49,594 nt of DNA from Chara braunii (taxonomy: Eukaryota > Streptophyta > Charophyceae > Charales > Characeae), in assembly GCA_003427395.1 (NCBI GenBank), contig BFEA01000013.1, forward strand, positions 601,994-651,587. Direction: 5' to 3'. Positions 1-11,225 of this stretch are shown piece by piece (within the stretch, counting starts at the first letter, position 1; each line of letters starts with the position of its first letter). The position numbers and the translations under genes were made by a program. The notes beneath the pieces are model-generated. The model did not search any database, was not told the DNA's origin, and worked only from the letters and a program-made list of their open reading frames with translations.

Positions 1-757
1 GTAGGCTCAGATCTTTGCTCATCCTAGTGATAAAGGTGGCTTGGATCCGGTTGCGGAATTACTGGTTGCGTACGGCTGCGGTCTCTGTCTTGGTTGCAGC
101 TGCACATCCGGGTCGTGGCCTTATTCCAAAAAGTCGCTGCCGACCTGACCATGGCTTTCTTTCCGTTGGGTACTGTTCATCACGCCCGTAGCGCTCTTCC
201 CTCGGCTTGAATGAACCTGATTGGGCTGGTAGCCAGGTGCGTGCATGAATCTTAGGCTAGAAAGAGAGAGGGAAAGGGGTAAGGAGCGCATACATGGCCA
301 GGGGCTTTTCCCATACGAATTCGTGCGTGTACTTATTGGCAAAACCGAGGTCAGATTGTATTACTTTTTATAATTCCAGCAACGGGCGAATGTAGCAAAC
401 CACAGGTTAGCGGAAGAGTCATTCTCATGTTGCACATTAGGTGACGGCGTCTCGACAGAAGGGAGAGGGCTTAATTACTTCACAATAGAACACGATGTAC
501 CTGGCGCGGATTTAGCTGCAGGTGCAGCCTAATATTTTTTTTTTAAGAGTCTGGTGAGAGCAGGGGGGGCAAGGCACGAAGTCGCGGCCAAGAGTTGGTT
601 GTTTTCTCCTCGACCAGATTCTTCCTTAACATGATCATGACCAGTTTCCTCGTCACCATCATCGCTTTCGTGAGCCAGGTGTCTCGCTCCAGCTGGGTGC
701 CTGCTATTTATTAGAGTCTGACCACGTCTGTGGCCAGCTACACGCTCAGGTTGAGAC
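1..757 (+). repeat. Direct repeat, copy 1 (pairs with 12127-13072)
   Basis: This block is nearly identical to the sequence that starts immediately after the N gap at 12127. Both copies begin with GTAGGCTCAGATCTTTGCTC and run in parallel with only scattered substitutions to about 681. Copy 1 then lacks about 196 bp that copy 2 carries (12809-13004), and the match resumes at 684-757. A 73-codon minus-strand frame (121-342) is open in both copies, but the DNA is so similar that this says nothing about coding. I see no recognisable protein. It is either a dispersed repeat or a duplicated contig end. Confidence 0.85.
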
Positions 758-785
758 TGTGTGGAAGAAGAGAGAAAAAAAAAAA

Positions 786-822
<37 letters not shown>

Positions 823-2740
823 CTTATCGGCCAATGCACTGTCCGCCAGCAGGGGCCTGCGATGAGAGGTTTGGGTGCTGGCATGTCTGATTGGGTTAGA
901 ACTATGCCAAGTTGAGGGGGCGCTATCGGAAACTCGGATTGGGACTGCCTGATCAGCAAGAAGGGCAGCACGCAAGAGCGTAGCCGCGGAAAGGCGACAA
1001 CAAAGAACTAGCAACAATAAAGGGACATATAAGAGAGTACGTATCTAGGCCCGGTTAGAAAAGCTGGATCGGCTGCTATTGTGTATCTTGAGCTGCTGTT
1101 TTTACTCAGACCAATGCTGATACTCTTCGTCAAAGAACTACAGCTACCGCTTAATGAAGTAATGAGCATGAAGGCCGACACTGTCAAAATCAGCAATGCT
1201 ACTGTGCCTACTACTGGTTCAGAAATGAACTGGCTGAGTGTTCTCGTAGTGGGCGGAGCCTTGTGCCTGCGGTATACTATTGTTGTCTTCGACAGCAAGG
1301 AACTGCCACTTGCACGGTCACGAAGAGCGGCTATCAATCGGGCTACTGTTCGCTGGATCCCGAACCTGCCGAATATCCGTTGCGCACAGAGGCTGTCGTA
1401 TATCACTGATCCGACTGTGCGAGCTGCTGAGAAGCTGGCTACGTTAGTATGCTTAATACATGCCTGCTGTAAGTGATTGGTTAGGCTGCCTGAGGTAGTT
1501 GCTTACAAGTTGCTGTAAGGGTGGTCACAGATGAACTATTGCGGGTAATAGACTGTGTGACCGCATGCGACTATTGTTGTAGCTTTCGGGCGACATGCTG
1601 CTGAGAAACAGTGGTTGTATATACGACCTTTCTCATTACATAGCAGCGGTTCGAAACAGATACATAGGTGTAGGGTGGATGCGGCAGTAAACTTCTCGAA
1701 ATGCTAGAGCTGCAGGGGTGCTGCAGAAAGCTTAGTCAGGTATTGGCTCCAGGTTGGAAAGTGAGGCTGAGGTAGCGCCTACAGGTGGATAAACCACTGA
1801 CATGTACTGGGCAGATGGGGTCCGAGTTGCTGATTACTGTTGTTGTATAACGCCCCAGGGTGCCTTAGTGGGGCTTTACGACAGCAGTCTTGTACTTGCT
1901 ACGGGCTGTTGTGGTTGTTAAGCAACTACATGCTGCTGAACATGCCGTCTTCTACTATAGGAGTGGCTGCTGTGCGCACAGTCTTTCTACACCAGTTTAC
2001 TGTGCACATTCGGATTACGTGACGTAATTAGTGTTGCAGGCCGACTACGGCAAACTGCTGCACACTACTGCTTACCTCAGGCATGCTACGACATACTGTT
2101 GTGAACTACTATTGGAAGCTGCTGACTGGCACAGGTTGCTGTGTAGCAGAGGAGGGGCCAAGAAGTGGGGCCGGAACTCAGGGGGGATGGACAGACTGAA
2201 CGAGTATGGGTTTGGTGCTGCGATTTGGGAGTTCGTCAAGAGAGGATACTTCGGCAGTTTGAGTTCGTTGACTAAGCTGTCAGTTGGTTGTCATTGGGGG
2301 GCCCTCAGGCGAGTCAAGGAACAAGGCCCTCTCAAGTGAGATTAAGAGCACCTCCCCTGTATCTCGAGGGACTGAACATTTCTACTTTTATTCTCTCACT
2401 CTCAGTCTAGTCTTTGGTTACGAGAGGAAGGAGACAGGAGGGATTGCAACCCGTAGGTCCGCGCCAAGGCCTCTGTGGGAGGTTGCCCCACCGATTGCGG
2501 GAGCTCTACCGGAGCCCAGGCGGGGTTCGGGAGGCAAGGAACACTCAGGTATAACCCTCGATTTACGCGTGTGATCCTATCATTAAACTATATTATCCTA
2601 TTGCTATTGGCCTTACTGTAAGTATGATTGGAAAAGATAACTGTTCTTCTTTACTTGTTTAAATTTAGGACATTGCTTTGCAAAGTAAACTTGCAAATAT
2701 GTATTGATTTAATCAAGATATTAATTTGAATTCTGTCAAA
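758..2740. other. No gene recognised; A-rich tract and short imperfect hairpins
   Basis: A long A run lies near 799-822. From about 1070 to 2340 the DNA is full of GCTGCTG- and ACTACTGTT-like words and short inverted repeats, for example GCCCCA/TGGGGC at 1851-1873 and GGTCACA/TGTGTGACC near 1521-1562. A 131-codon plus frame (1081-1476) and a 132-codon minus frame (1008-1406) overlap each other and resemble nothing I know. I treat both as chance. About 2340-2740 shows nothing of note. Confidence 0.5.
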
Positions 2741-2744
2741 TATG

Positions 2745-3970
2745 TTGTGGAGGCCGGGCGAACGCATAAGTTGCAGGCTGCTCGGTCTTACGCACTTGTT
2801 TTACTTGTTATTTGGCAAGCTAGACTACCCATAAGTTGGGTAGCCTAGTTCTACGCTCTATGTAATTGTATGGGCTGGTCGGGCACAACATGAGTTGTTG
2901 TGCCTGGTCATATGCCTTTCGTCGTTTGTTCAAGCAAAGGCTGGGCTCCTCATAAGTTGAGGTAGTCCAGTTCTTTGGGTATGGCGAAAGTTTAGGCTGG
3001 CCAGTCTCACCATAAGTTGGTGGGACCCGGTCATACGCCTTACGTCAATTGTCTAGGCAGAAGCTGACCACACCATAAGTTGGTGTGACTCAGTCTTATG
3101 CTTTATTATTCCAGGCGAGACTATTCACACCATAAGTTGGTGTGGTCAAGTCATGAGCCGCCATCACTAAGAGAATCAGAGTATACAAAGTGATACATTA
3201 TTTATTATGTATATTCATGGCAGGCTGGACGCCATGAGTTGGTAGATCCAGCCATATAAGTCGGTAGCGGACAAAGCAGAGAGAAAGAAGTTGAACAATA
3301 CAAAATGGTGTGGTAACTGTGGGCAGGCTGACTCACCTATAAGTTGGGTAGTTGGTCCTATGTCCTTGATAACACGGAAGCAGAGAGATATATAAAGTCT
3401 GGCTATTTTTCTTTTCTAAACATATCTGACGTTTGGGTGGGGGTCCTCATGAGTTGAGGTGACCTGGCCACTCGTCTGAAGATAGGATCTGATTGTGAAA
3501 CTTATCTATTGATGTAATTGTGGTGCGGAGGTCAGGCGAACGCATAAGTTGCGGATTGTTCGGTCATACGCGCTTGTTGTTGTTTGGGCGGGGCTAGACT
3601 ACTCATAAGTTGGGTAGCCTGGTCTTATGCTATATGTCACTGTATGGACTGGTCAGGCACAACATAAGTTGTTGTGTTTGGTCATATGCCTTTTGTTGTT
3701 GTTTAGGCAGAGGCTGACCCCTCATAAGTTGAGGAGGTTCAGTTCTATGTGTATGCCGAACTTTCAAGCTGACCAGCCTCACCATAAGTTGGTGCGGCCG
3801 GTAATACGCCTTATGTCGATCGTTTTGCAGAAACTGGTCACACCATGAGTTGGTGTGGTTTGGTCTTATGCGTACATATATTTGTGTTACCAGACTGGGG
3901 CACCATAAGTTGGTGTGGCCTAGTCATATAAATTGGCAGGTCAGTCACATCCATAAGTTGGGTTGGCTGA
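2745..3970 (+). repeat. Array of 18 hairpins with constant CATAAGTTG loop and variable stems
   Basis: The core CATAAGTTG (some CATGAGTTG, one TATAAGTTG) starts at 2765, 2830, 2889, 2951, 3011, 3074, 3131, 3233, 3338, 3448, 3543, 3604, 3663, 3723, 3783, 3844, 3904 and 3952. Most spacing is about 60 bp; four intervals are 95-110 bp. Each core is the loop of an inverted repeat whose stem differs: CTAGACTACCC/GGGTAGCCTAG at 2820-2848, GGCACAAC/GTTGTGCC at 2882-2904, GTCTCACC/GGTGGGAC near 3004-3025, CACACC/GGTGTG near 3069-3087, GGCTGGA/TCCAGCC at 3223-3253. A looser GTCATAYGCCTT-like stretch follows many units. The first seven units repeat in the same order about 774 bp later (3543-3912). No coding frame follows the array. 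Confidence 0.9.
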
Positions 3971-4019
3971 CCCTATGTCTTATGTAAGGAAGGGTAAAAA
4001 GGGAATAATGAGGGTTTTT

Positions 4020-5070
4020 TAACGAACCATGTGACCTGGAAAAGAACCTGAGGGTTGGTGAGAGATGTTGTTGCACTCATCTATGCATGTTTTTGAAGGT
4101 CATCTCTGGGGTATTCTCTTTGATAGAGTAGTTGTTGTAGACGCTCGCTAAATCCTGGAGCCATAGGTAGGTAAGATGGATGATGGGAGAGAAGCTTGGG
4201 ATGAGATAGGACCTACTTTGCTGAGGGTTAGGATCAACATTGACTCATGGTCTCACTCAGAAGGCATGCAGACTAATGTTGAACCTAAGTTATCAAGTTG
4301 GTCTCAGATTTTAGTCCCTGGTATGCATTTTTGTTTTCAGCTTTGTATAAATCTTGGTAGCCCACTTTTCCTACAGGAAGCGCTGCCAAAATTTCCACAA
4401 ATCCGAAAGACTTAGTCATTTTTGGACTTGTACAAATTTTGGGAAGGCACCTTTCCTACGGGAAACACTGCCGAAATTTTACAGAATTTAGAGAGTTACA
4501 GTATTTTAAGCTAAGAAAGATCTGGCAATCCATTCTGTTTAGGAGATATGCTGCCGAAATTTTCTGTATTTTTATATAGATATCAGAGGTTAGTTAGAAA
4601 GGTAGGATTATTTCTTGATCACTCAAGCATGGCTTGGTTACTGGCCTGTGCTGCATTGGAGATCACCTTTATTTAGATTGATTCAAGGCTTGACTAGTTT
4701 CGAGCTGATCCTACAAAAAACACCTTTTGTTATCCTTTGATAACATGTCGGTTACCGACTCAGCTCTAATCCACTCTTGGTACTCAACCTAAAAAGACTT
4801 TAGCCCTGTATTTTGTGTTGTTTTGTTCTATTTTTACCCGGACTTTAACTGAATGGCCATTTAATAAAGATGTGGAGTATGTTATTTTGAGAGTAGCACG
4901 AGGAGTGAGGTTTGTATGGCTAAAGCGAGGGGTGTCAGCGCAAAGAATGGTGGAAGTTGACCCCGTGTAGCGTGTGCTCTGTCGATATGAATCTTTGATG
5001 TGATTGCAGGTATGCTCTGTGAAGTGACATCCAAATTTGGGTTTGCTTATGATCATATGTATATATATTT
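4020..5070 (+). repeat. Diverged dispersed repeat, copy 1 (pairs with ~36800-37980)
   Basis: Landmarks occur in the same order here and at 36.8-38.0 kb. These are a GGAGCCATAGGTAGGTAAGATGG-like start matched by GGAACCATAGATAAACTAGAATG, then several CTACGGGAARCRCTGCCGAAATTTT-like segments (near 4370-4560; also near 37195-37300), then GGCTTGA..GAGCTGATCCTACAAAA matched by GGCTTGATTCATTCAGCTGGGTCCTACAAAA, then GTGTGATTGCAGGTATG-like words near 4995 and 37790. The CTGCCGAAATTTT motif is itself repeated about three times inside the copy. No protein is recognisable. In both loci TAAGTT-type hairpins lie nearby, so the two may belong to one larger element. Confidence 0.65.
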
Positions 5071-5639
5071 GAAGGAAACCATATTGTGATTGTGAGTGTG
5101 ATCGTCTCCTATCTCATAACTTTTACATCATACTCTCTTGTGTCCGCACGACCCATTGAGGCCGTGCATAGTGATTAAGTAAGTGTTGCACTGAGAGAAA
5201 AGGAAGATCCCCTTTGAACTTTCACTTTTTAGAGTTATTATGGTTGAACGTTGCAGTCCGTGGCAACTGTCAAAGTCAAACCCCTTTATCTCCGGTCGCC
5301 ACGACAGTTGGAAGCTGTCTACACAACCCCTAAGCACAGGGTGCAGAAGAGGGTGTGGTCTTCAACCACACTTGGCGGTTGTCCAGCGTCGGGAGATTAA
5401 CCCCTCAAGGCGCGTATCAGCCGACACTTGACTGTGGAAAGTGACCTCGAGACTATCGAGGATCGCGCGACTCCTATATGAAAGTTCAGCGCGCGATACC
5501 TATCAGATTCTCGCTGCAAAGGATTATGGGTCAGGATGCTGAAAGGACTAGGAGTGTTGTTGTGTTGTTGAGTGGTTTGTTTTGTGTCCCTCCGTGTGTG
5601 TGAGTATTGTGGTGTAACGCGTGGTACGTAGGATGCGTC
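5071..5639. other. No gene; possible 5' part of LTR, inverted repeats
   Basis: Intergenic-type DNA with short inverted repeats such as GTGTGGT/ACCACAC near 5353-5374 and ATCGCGCG/CGCGCGAT near 5461-5499. It lies directly upstream of the recognisable LTR end and may be its 5' portion. I cannot place a TG terminus or target-site duplication. Confidence 0.4.
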
Positions 5640-6032
5640 CTAGTCGACCGACGTCGAGTCGCGTTTGGGACATCAGCCCCCTAGTACGTTGATTCGCGTA
5701 CGGGTTCGATTTTGGGCGTTCGACCACGCGTACCCCCTATGCTACAGCTAACGAGAAACGCCCTCGGCTGGACCACCTCTGCAATTGCATTATAAAAGCC
5801 TTTGCATGTGGTTTAGTAGCTCGGCAGGGATATGCCCACCAAAGGGATGGTGACAGCTCCCGCTGGTGGAGGTAGCGGTGCCTCGCGTGACCCTGTCCTG
5901 TCGTAAGGGCGCGTGAGAGGTACGGCTGGCACACTCGGCCGGAGCGGCAAACACGCTCTTCCGCGACAAAACCTGTCAAATCCTGCGTGACACGACCGGG
6001 AGGGTCCCCGTGCGGGACCGATGCGCTCGACA
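5640..6032 (+). mobile_element. LTR retrotransposon, 3' part of 5' LTR (element 1)
   Basis: This stretch is homologous to the reverse complement of about 27034-27420. Both contain GGGCGTTCGACCACGCGTA-like sequence, an AAAGCCTTTGCATGTGG segment, GTAGCTCGGCAGGGATA and ACCAAAGGGATGGTGACA, ending at a CGACA terminus. In both copies the terminus is followed by a GG spacer and a tRNA-Asp-type primer binding site, which is standard LTR retrotransposon architecture. No gag or pol frame is recognisable downstream, so this is a non-autonomous or decayed member. A 171-codon minus-strand frame over this DNA (5737-6252) is read as chance. The 5' limit is where similarity fades, not a proven LTR end. Confidence 0.75.
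5791..5798 (+). promoter_or_regulatory. TATA box in LTR
   Basis: TATAAAAG lies about 240 bp upstream of the LTR 3' end, in a position fitting the U3/R boundary of a retrotransposon LTR. The second LTR copy (minus strand) has a decayed ATGTAAAAAC at the equivalent place. The role is inferred from position and motif only. Confidence 0.5.
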
Positions 6033-6034
6033 GG

Positions 6035-6052
6035 TGGCGCCGTTGTTGGGGA
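6035..6052 (+). other. Primer binding site, tRNA-Asp type
   Basis: TGGCGCCGTTGTTGGGGA follows the LTR end CGACA after a GG spacer. It matches the form TGGCGCCGTTGCCGGGGA, complementary to the 3' end of tRNA-Asp and used by several plant Ty3/gypsy lineages such as the Tat/Athila group. The PBS fixes the strand of the element as plus. The following GGAGTCCATAGTGAACGAAC segment also has a counterpart after the minus-strand PBS near 27.01 kb. Confidence 0.8.
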
Positions 6053-9000
6053 TCTCGGCTGCCTACCGGAGTCCATAGTGAACGAACCCAGGTTAAATTG
6101 CACGTCGATGATCCAGGCAAAACGGCATATTTTGTTAATGGCGTTGGATAAGTGAATGATGAGTAGTGTGTTGATGGTTCTGATCGGCTTACACTAATGA
6201 AATATGGTGCGAGGTAAGGACACATGTGTACCTTGACCCCTAGTAATGACACCTGCAGTTAGAAGTTTATGGATTGAGGTATCATCGGGTAATACAAACG
6301 ATGTCATGTGTATCTAATGTCAAAGACTAATCGTCGTTCGCATTTGGTGCGACTCTGCAATTTCAGTTATCCAAGCAAGGATCTTTAGTACTTGAACACG
6401 ACCGCTCAAAATCCTGAGTAGTCCTGGCAGTATCACGGTGCGCTAGCAATAGAAAATAACTTGGCTACGAAAAGGGTATTTTTCTTCCTATAAACATTTT
6501 ATCTGTCTTACCATTTGAGTTTATCAGTTTGATACTAAACTTTTCAGTCTATCTATAAAATTAATCTATCTGCGTCAAATTTTTTCTTTTAAGTAAGCAT
6601 ACTTAATTGTCGGCTCATGTAAGACTATGTATTTGATGTTATTTATCTGAGCCTTATTCATTCATAACTACCTACATGAGCTGTCTATTTGATTTCATTC
6701 TGCCTATGTATAACTCATTGGACCTGTTTTATGTGAATTATTCATTCATAGTCATTTTGTGTTTCATAAATGCATGGGTTGACCTTTTAAAAGAGGTAGA
6801 GACATTACATAGAATCCACGCCCGATGCGGATTCGAAAGTGAATGGAGTGACCAGTTTCTTGGGAGATTGAGTTTCGCAAGAGAGTGGTTAATATGTGAA
6901 GTCCACCCTAAAGAAATTCGCAACCCTATGTTATTGTTCCCTGAAAGATGACTTTGAAGAAGTTATAATCTAGTCTTGAAGGTAGTAGTGAGACCCACGC
7001 CGGAACGATGTTCCTGGTCCATAGTGCGGTGTTGTCATTTAATCTTTGTGATAAAATGACTAGACTGCTGCTGAATAGGAGAAAAATGTTTGAACCTTGT
7101 TAGATCATGGCCTTTGAGAGAGGCAATTCTCATCCTCATGCGAAGGGACCGATCATCCCAGAGTATGTATGGTGAGGCTGTCTACTTTATCGGCAAGGGT
7201 CTGCAAGGTGCAAATATTGGAATCGGAGGGAAATGCAATGAGGCTTGATCCTTGAGCGGGCTCAGGAAATAAAATGTTATCCCTTTGAGAAAGGGTTACA
7301 CTGCCCCTCGACACAATATAATTCTGTCAAAGCCTTGGGAAGTACAATATAATACCTTTATCGTTGCATTTGAGAACATTCATGGTTAGAAAATTTTAAC
7401 TTGATCATATTATCATTTCATGACTATTCTTTCTCCAAATTGAATACGATATATAACATTACAATTCATGACCAGAACCATTGAAGGAGATAAAGTTAGC
7501 GAGCGAGTGAGAGTTTCGTAATAAGGTCCGGTAAGGAACTGATAAGATAGACTGACTCTGAGATGTGAACTACCTTGCTCATCCTTGAGTTGAGGTTGCA
7601 AAACTTAAAGTATGTGCGTGACTTTGAGGCTATTTTGGGTCCTTTTGAGTTAAGATATCATAACTTTATATATAATAAAGACTAGAGGCTACTTCTTTGT
7701 CTGACGATCACTATCACTCTCACATGTGTGGATCTATCCTGATGTATGATGATTTTTTTTGTATACGAGGTGTACAGGATGCACCTCGTGCGTTTTTGTG
7801 AATGTGCAATGCGTAAGATTTCTACTCTTTGGTATATTCGCGCAATCTGTCTACGGATAGACAATAATCTCAAGTATAAGAAAGAGGAGCACAGTTTGTT
7901 TGGGGAAAGGGTGTGAAAAGTCCCAAGGGACTTATGAGTCTTATGAGACTCAAAAGCTTGTCCATGTCGAATGTTATTTGTTGAGTTGAGACGAGGGCCC
8001 ACAAGTTGGTCTCTCGGTTGTGAGAATTTATGATTGATTACCCTCCATGTGGGAGGTGGTGGTGAGATTATATAACTGAGTCCCCTTCAAAAGTGGAAGG
8101 TGGTTAAATGATTTAAATGGCATGGAAAGCGGTTTGAATGATAAAGTCTGACGAGAAACACCAAGAGGTATTATTTTGGTGAAATTTTGGAAGATCGCAA
8201 ATTGGTGAAATTTGAGAGATGTCTTAAAATGTGTGGTCTGCTTTACTCCGATCAAGTGGGAGGCCACGACCCTGTGAGTCTGATGGTGATTTTTTTTTGT
8301 GGATTTTTGAGAAAGCGCTGAGCCTTGAGTGAGACAGACCTCTGCGTAGTCCCGCAGTAGGCTTGAGGTTATTGCGACACACTGACCAGTCACTATGATG
8401 CTAATCTTAAGACATATACGTGAGACCCAGCTAGGGGTTAATCTAACATCACTAGGGCACAACCCCTAGTGTTGGCTGCTGACCGGTGCAACCTGGCAGC
8501 GGGCTCACTTCTCACCAAAGGGTAAGGTTTGAGGGGTGTGGCCGCCTCAGAGAGTCTTATTCCCGCGGGATGTCGGAGGGATAAGAGTCAAGTCGTATTT
8601 TTTGTGAGTCCTGATAGTATGATTTATCAGAAGAATCGCTCATCGTTGCGCAACCAGCGAGGATACCGTTGCTTAAATAACAACGCAACGGGCCGTAGAC
8701 CTGGCTTGATCAACTAGGCTATGGTGGGCCAAGATGGAGACCTAACTCTTCTGTACTAGACTGCAGGAGAGATCTGTGATAAAAGTTATGTATATTTTTG
8801 TGAATATTGTGTGACAAAGGCGAAAGTGCCTTATAAAGGTTTCGGTTAGGGCCCGCGTTCTAAGTTATGACCCTGCATGCACGACGATGACTAAACAGGA
8901 CACCCAACGATGAAGCGGCAGATGTCTAGGACAAAGGGAGACGATTACCAGCAACTACTCATTATGAACTTTATGTTGTAGTACTGATTTAGTACACCTG

Positions 9001-9400
9001 CGTTGGTAGGAGGCCCGACTTGAAAACCTGGCAGCAACGAGGCGTATTGGGTACTGTCTGGTAATCACTCGAACGGAGTCAGTCGACCAATCGGATTGGT
9101 TCTCTTCTCGTCAGCATTTGGAGTTGTGGTTGGATTGATAGCTTTTTTATTATCCGACGCGACGAAGACGTCGCTGAATAAGGTCCGGTAAGTTATCGGC
9201 GCGAATACCTTTACAAGGGTATCCGCCCTGGATTGTTGCAAGTGGCAGAAACTAGGGTTGGGTTGTGAGTATTGTGCAGAGTTGCAGTCGTGTTTGGGTC
9301 GCGTTGACTGAATGGTTGACGGGGAGCAAAGTGTGTGTGGGCTCGTAGATGGAAGCGCGCGTGATAAATTTTGTTTTTTTTTAGGCTATAGGGGAGGCGT
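6053..9400. other. Retrotransposon-internal or unique non-coding DNA with scattered hairpins
   Basis: No gag, protease, reverse transcriptase or integrase motif is visible. A 91-codon plus frame at 6676-6951 matches nothing I know. Short hairpins recur: CCCTTT/AAAGGG near 7281-7296, ACGAGGTG/CACCTCGT near 7766-7790, CCTCC/GGAGG near 8042-8056, CCTTC/GGAAGG near 8083-8101. The 15-mer AATAAGGTCCGGTAAG-like string occurs near 7520 and 9178. The stretch is a plausible internal region of element 1, but I could not find its 3' LTR. Confidence 0.4.
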
Positions 9401-10690
9401 TTCCGCCGGCAGAAATTTTTGGCTTTGATTAAAACTAGGAAAGTTCTCTTTTATTGAAGTGACCAGGGGACATCTGAGTAGGCGTTGTCGGAAGTAGTGT
9501 TGCTTCGGGCAGTAGTCGAGGCATGCACTTGGGGGCGTGCAACGACCTAGTTAGATGGATGCCCGAGTATGAGGGTTGGCCACGTGTTGTCAGCAATAGA
9601 AGTCGTGGCGAACTTTAGCTAGGCCGACGTGAGCCAAGGGCAGAGCGACTAAGATCACTAGGAGCGACAACCGGGGTTTCTCGGCAGCGCGGCAATGAAG
9701 GGGCCGGTCACGGCAGGCTATGAGAGCCTCGGGTCGCGACCATAGCATGAAGGGGCAATGGGTGTGGGAAGCCAAGCGACGCCTGCCGTCAAGGCAGTAG
9801 AGCACGACGCTACAAGGCCATGGGCTTGGGAAAATAATCCAAGCGGGGGCCTTGACACACCCTTGCAGGCCAGGGCAGGCTGCAGCTACTCATCATTTGG
9901 AGGATTGCGCCTGTTGTACCTTGGCTTGGGCTTAGCCCTATAGGTTACGTCAATGAATTCTCACCGGGCGGATCTCGGGATCGAAGCCAGCAGCCAGCAG
10001 CCAGCAGCGGAGCAGCGGAGTCGCAGAGGAGCGCACCGGAGTGAGCTGGGGGGTTGAAGGTCCCGCGGGACTATCCCCCTTGGCTTTTTGCGAGGGGTTC
10101 CAACCGCGGGCCTGAAAGAAAGGACTGAGTGTCAACGGTTCTCTCCCCCTTCCGTATTATTATTACCACCATATTTTTCTCAAAGTTTTATTTTCCTTCT
10201 TTTCTTCTTAATTCTTATCTCTTTTCATTTGGGACGAGGCCCGGTACCGGTCCCAAGACCGACCGTGACCAAGAACTCAGTTCAAGTAGGTACACCATTG
10301 GACTGCTGAAATACAGATCCAACCGTGGAGCGGGTTTTTTGCAGCCTCATTTTGGTCTTTTTATGGCACTTCAGGACGTAAGTGAAATAAGATAACTATA
10401 TATATTTTTTTTTTTCGGAGTCGTCCATAAGAGCCTTGTGTAACTTAAGGATGGGGCCATGAGAGCAGCAAAGGACCAGGTGGGTTTTTTTTTTCTGCAG
10501 ACGGGCGGGCCGTATCCCGTCTGAAAAGGGCGCAGCAGTGGGACCTAAACCATGCCCAAGACCCCAAAATTGACCGTCCCAAATCTGCATATTTTTGCAG
10601 ATTTGGAGTTGCAATATGACCATGCCCGTGGGGACCCGCAGGTTGATGGACACTCCCTGGGTCAAAACAGACCAGGAAAAGGCTGGTGAA
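9401..10690. other. No gene recognised; GC-rich hairpins and T-rich tracts
   Basis: The region 9400-9950 shows nothing I recognise. Around 9990-10020 there is a CAGCAGC-type low-complexity run. From about 10230 to 10640 GC-rich inverted repeats alternate with T runs, including a perfect hairpin CCAAATCTGC/GCAGATTTGG with an 8-nt loop at 10579-10606 and GACGGG/CCCGTC near 10500-10523. Frames here are broken by the homopolymers. Confidence 0.4.
10268..10330 (+). repeat. tRNA-derived SINE-like fragment
   Basis: The segment GTACACCATTGGACTGCTGA followed by AATACAGATCC resembles 42716-42750 (GTACGCCACTGAACTGTTGA then AATGCAGACC). That second copy is preceded by a good Pol III A box (TAGTTCAGTTGG). 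The A box here is poor (AGTTCAAGTAGG). The two are best read as diverged copies of one tRNA-related short repeat. Neither folds into a complete cloverleaf by eye. Confidence 0.35.
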
Positions 10691-11177
10691 GACCAGCAGA
10701 GATACTAACATGCAACTACTCAAGCCACTTAGCTGCTAAGGCTTCCCTCAGGATAGTTGGACATGCACCAGTGAGTCCCACGCTGTGGAACCGACTGCTA
10801 CTGGGTGCGGCGTTAAGTGAGGGGGTGGTGAGCTCAGTCGGAGCACAACAAGGCACGGTGGGACTGTGGCCGGCCTGCGACGAGACCAGCGGGCCATACT
10901 ACTTGTTGAACAGTATATATAGGCGGAGGATTGGCCGAACCTCCTAATAGCTGGTTCTATTCCAAGTCTCCCGAAGAACAACCGCAACTGAGGTAGGGCT
11001 TAGCGCAAGGCAGTGTGAGTATGCCTTGTAGCCTGGAGCTGGCACGGGCGTAGAGGAAGCGGGAGATTACGGGAGAGTTGGAAGGTAGCCAAGGGTGAGC
11101 AGAGGACATGGAGATGAACCAATAAAAGCGAAGGGACTGGGGACTGCCGAGCAGCAAGATTGGACGAAAGCGACGGA

Positions 11178-11225
<48 letters not shown>

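Noticed and set aside
1008-1476. Overlapping 131- and 132-codon frames on opposite strands as genes
   Set aside because: They occupy the same DNA, show no family motif and lie in repetitive GCTGCTG-type sequence.
2745-3970. CRISPR array
   Set aside because: Regular ~60-bp spacing is tempting, but the repeats are 9 bp, the flanking spacers are self-complementary, and the DNA is eukaryotic with no cas genes.
5737-6252. 171-codon minus-strand protein
   Set aside because: It runs antisense through the LTR and PBS of element 1; its apparent openness follows from GC-rich composition.
10579-10606. Rho-independent terminator (perfect stem CCAAATCTGC/GCAGATTTGG with a T-rich loop)
   Set aside because: The T run is in the loop, not after the stem, and the context is eukaryotic.
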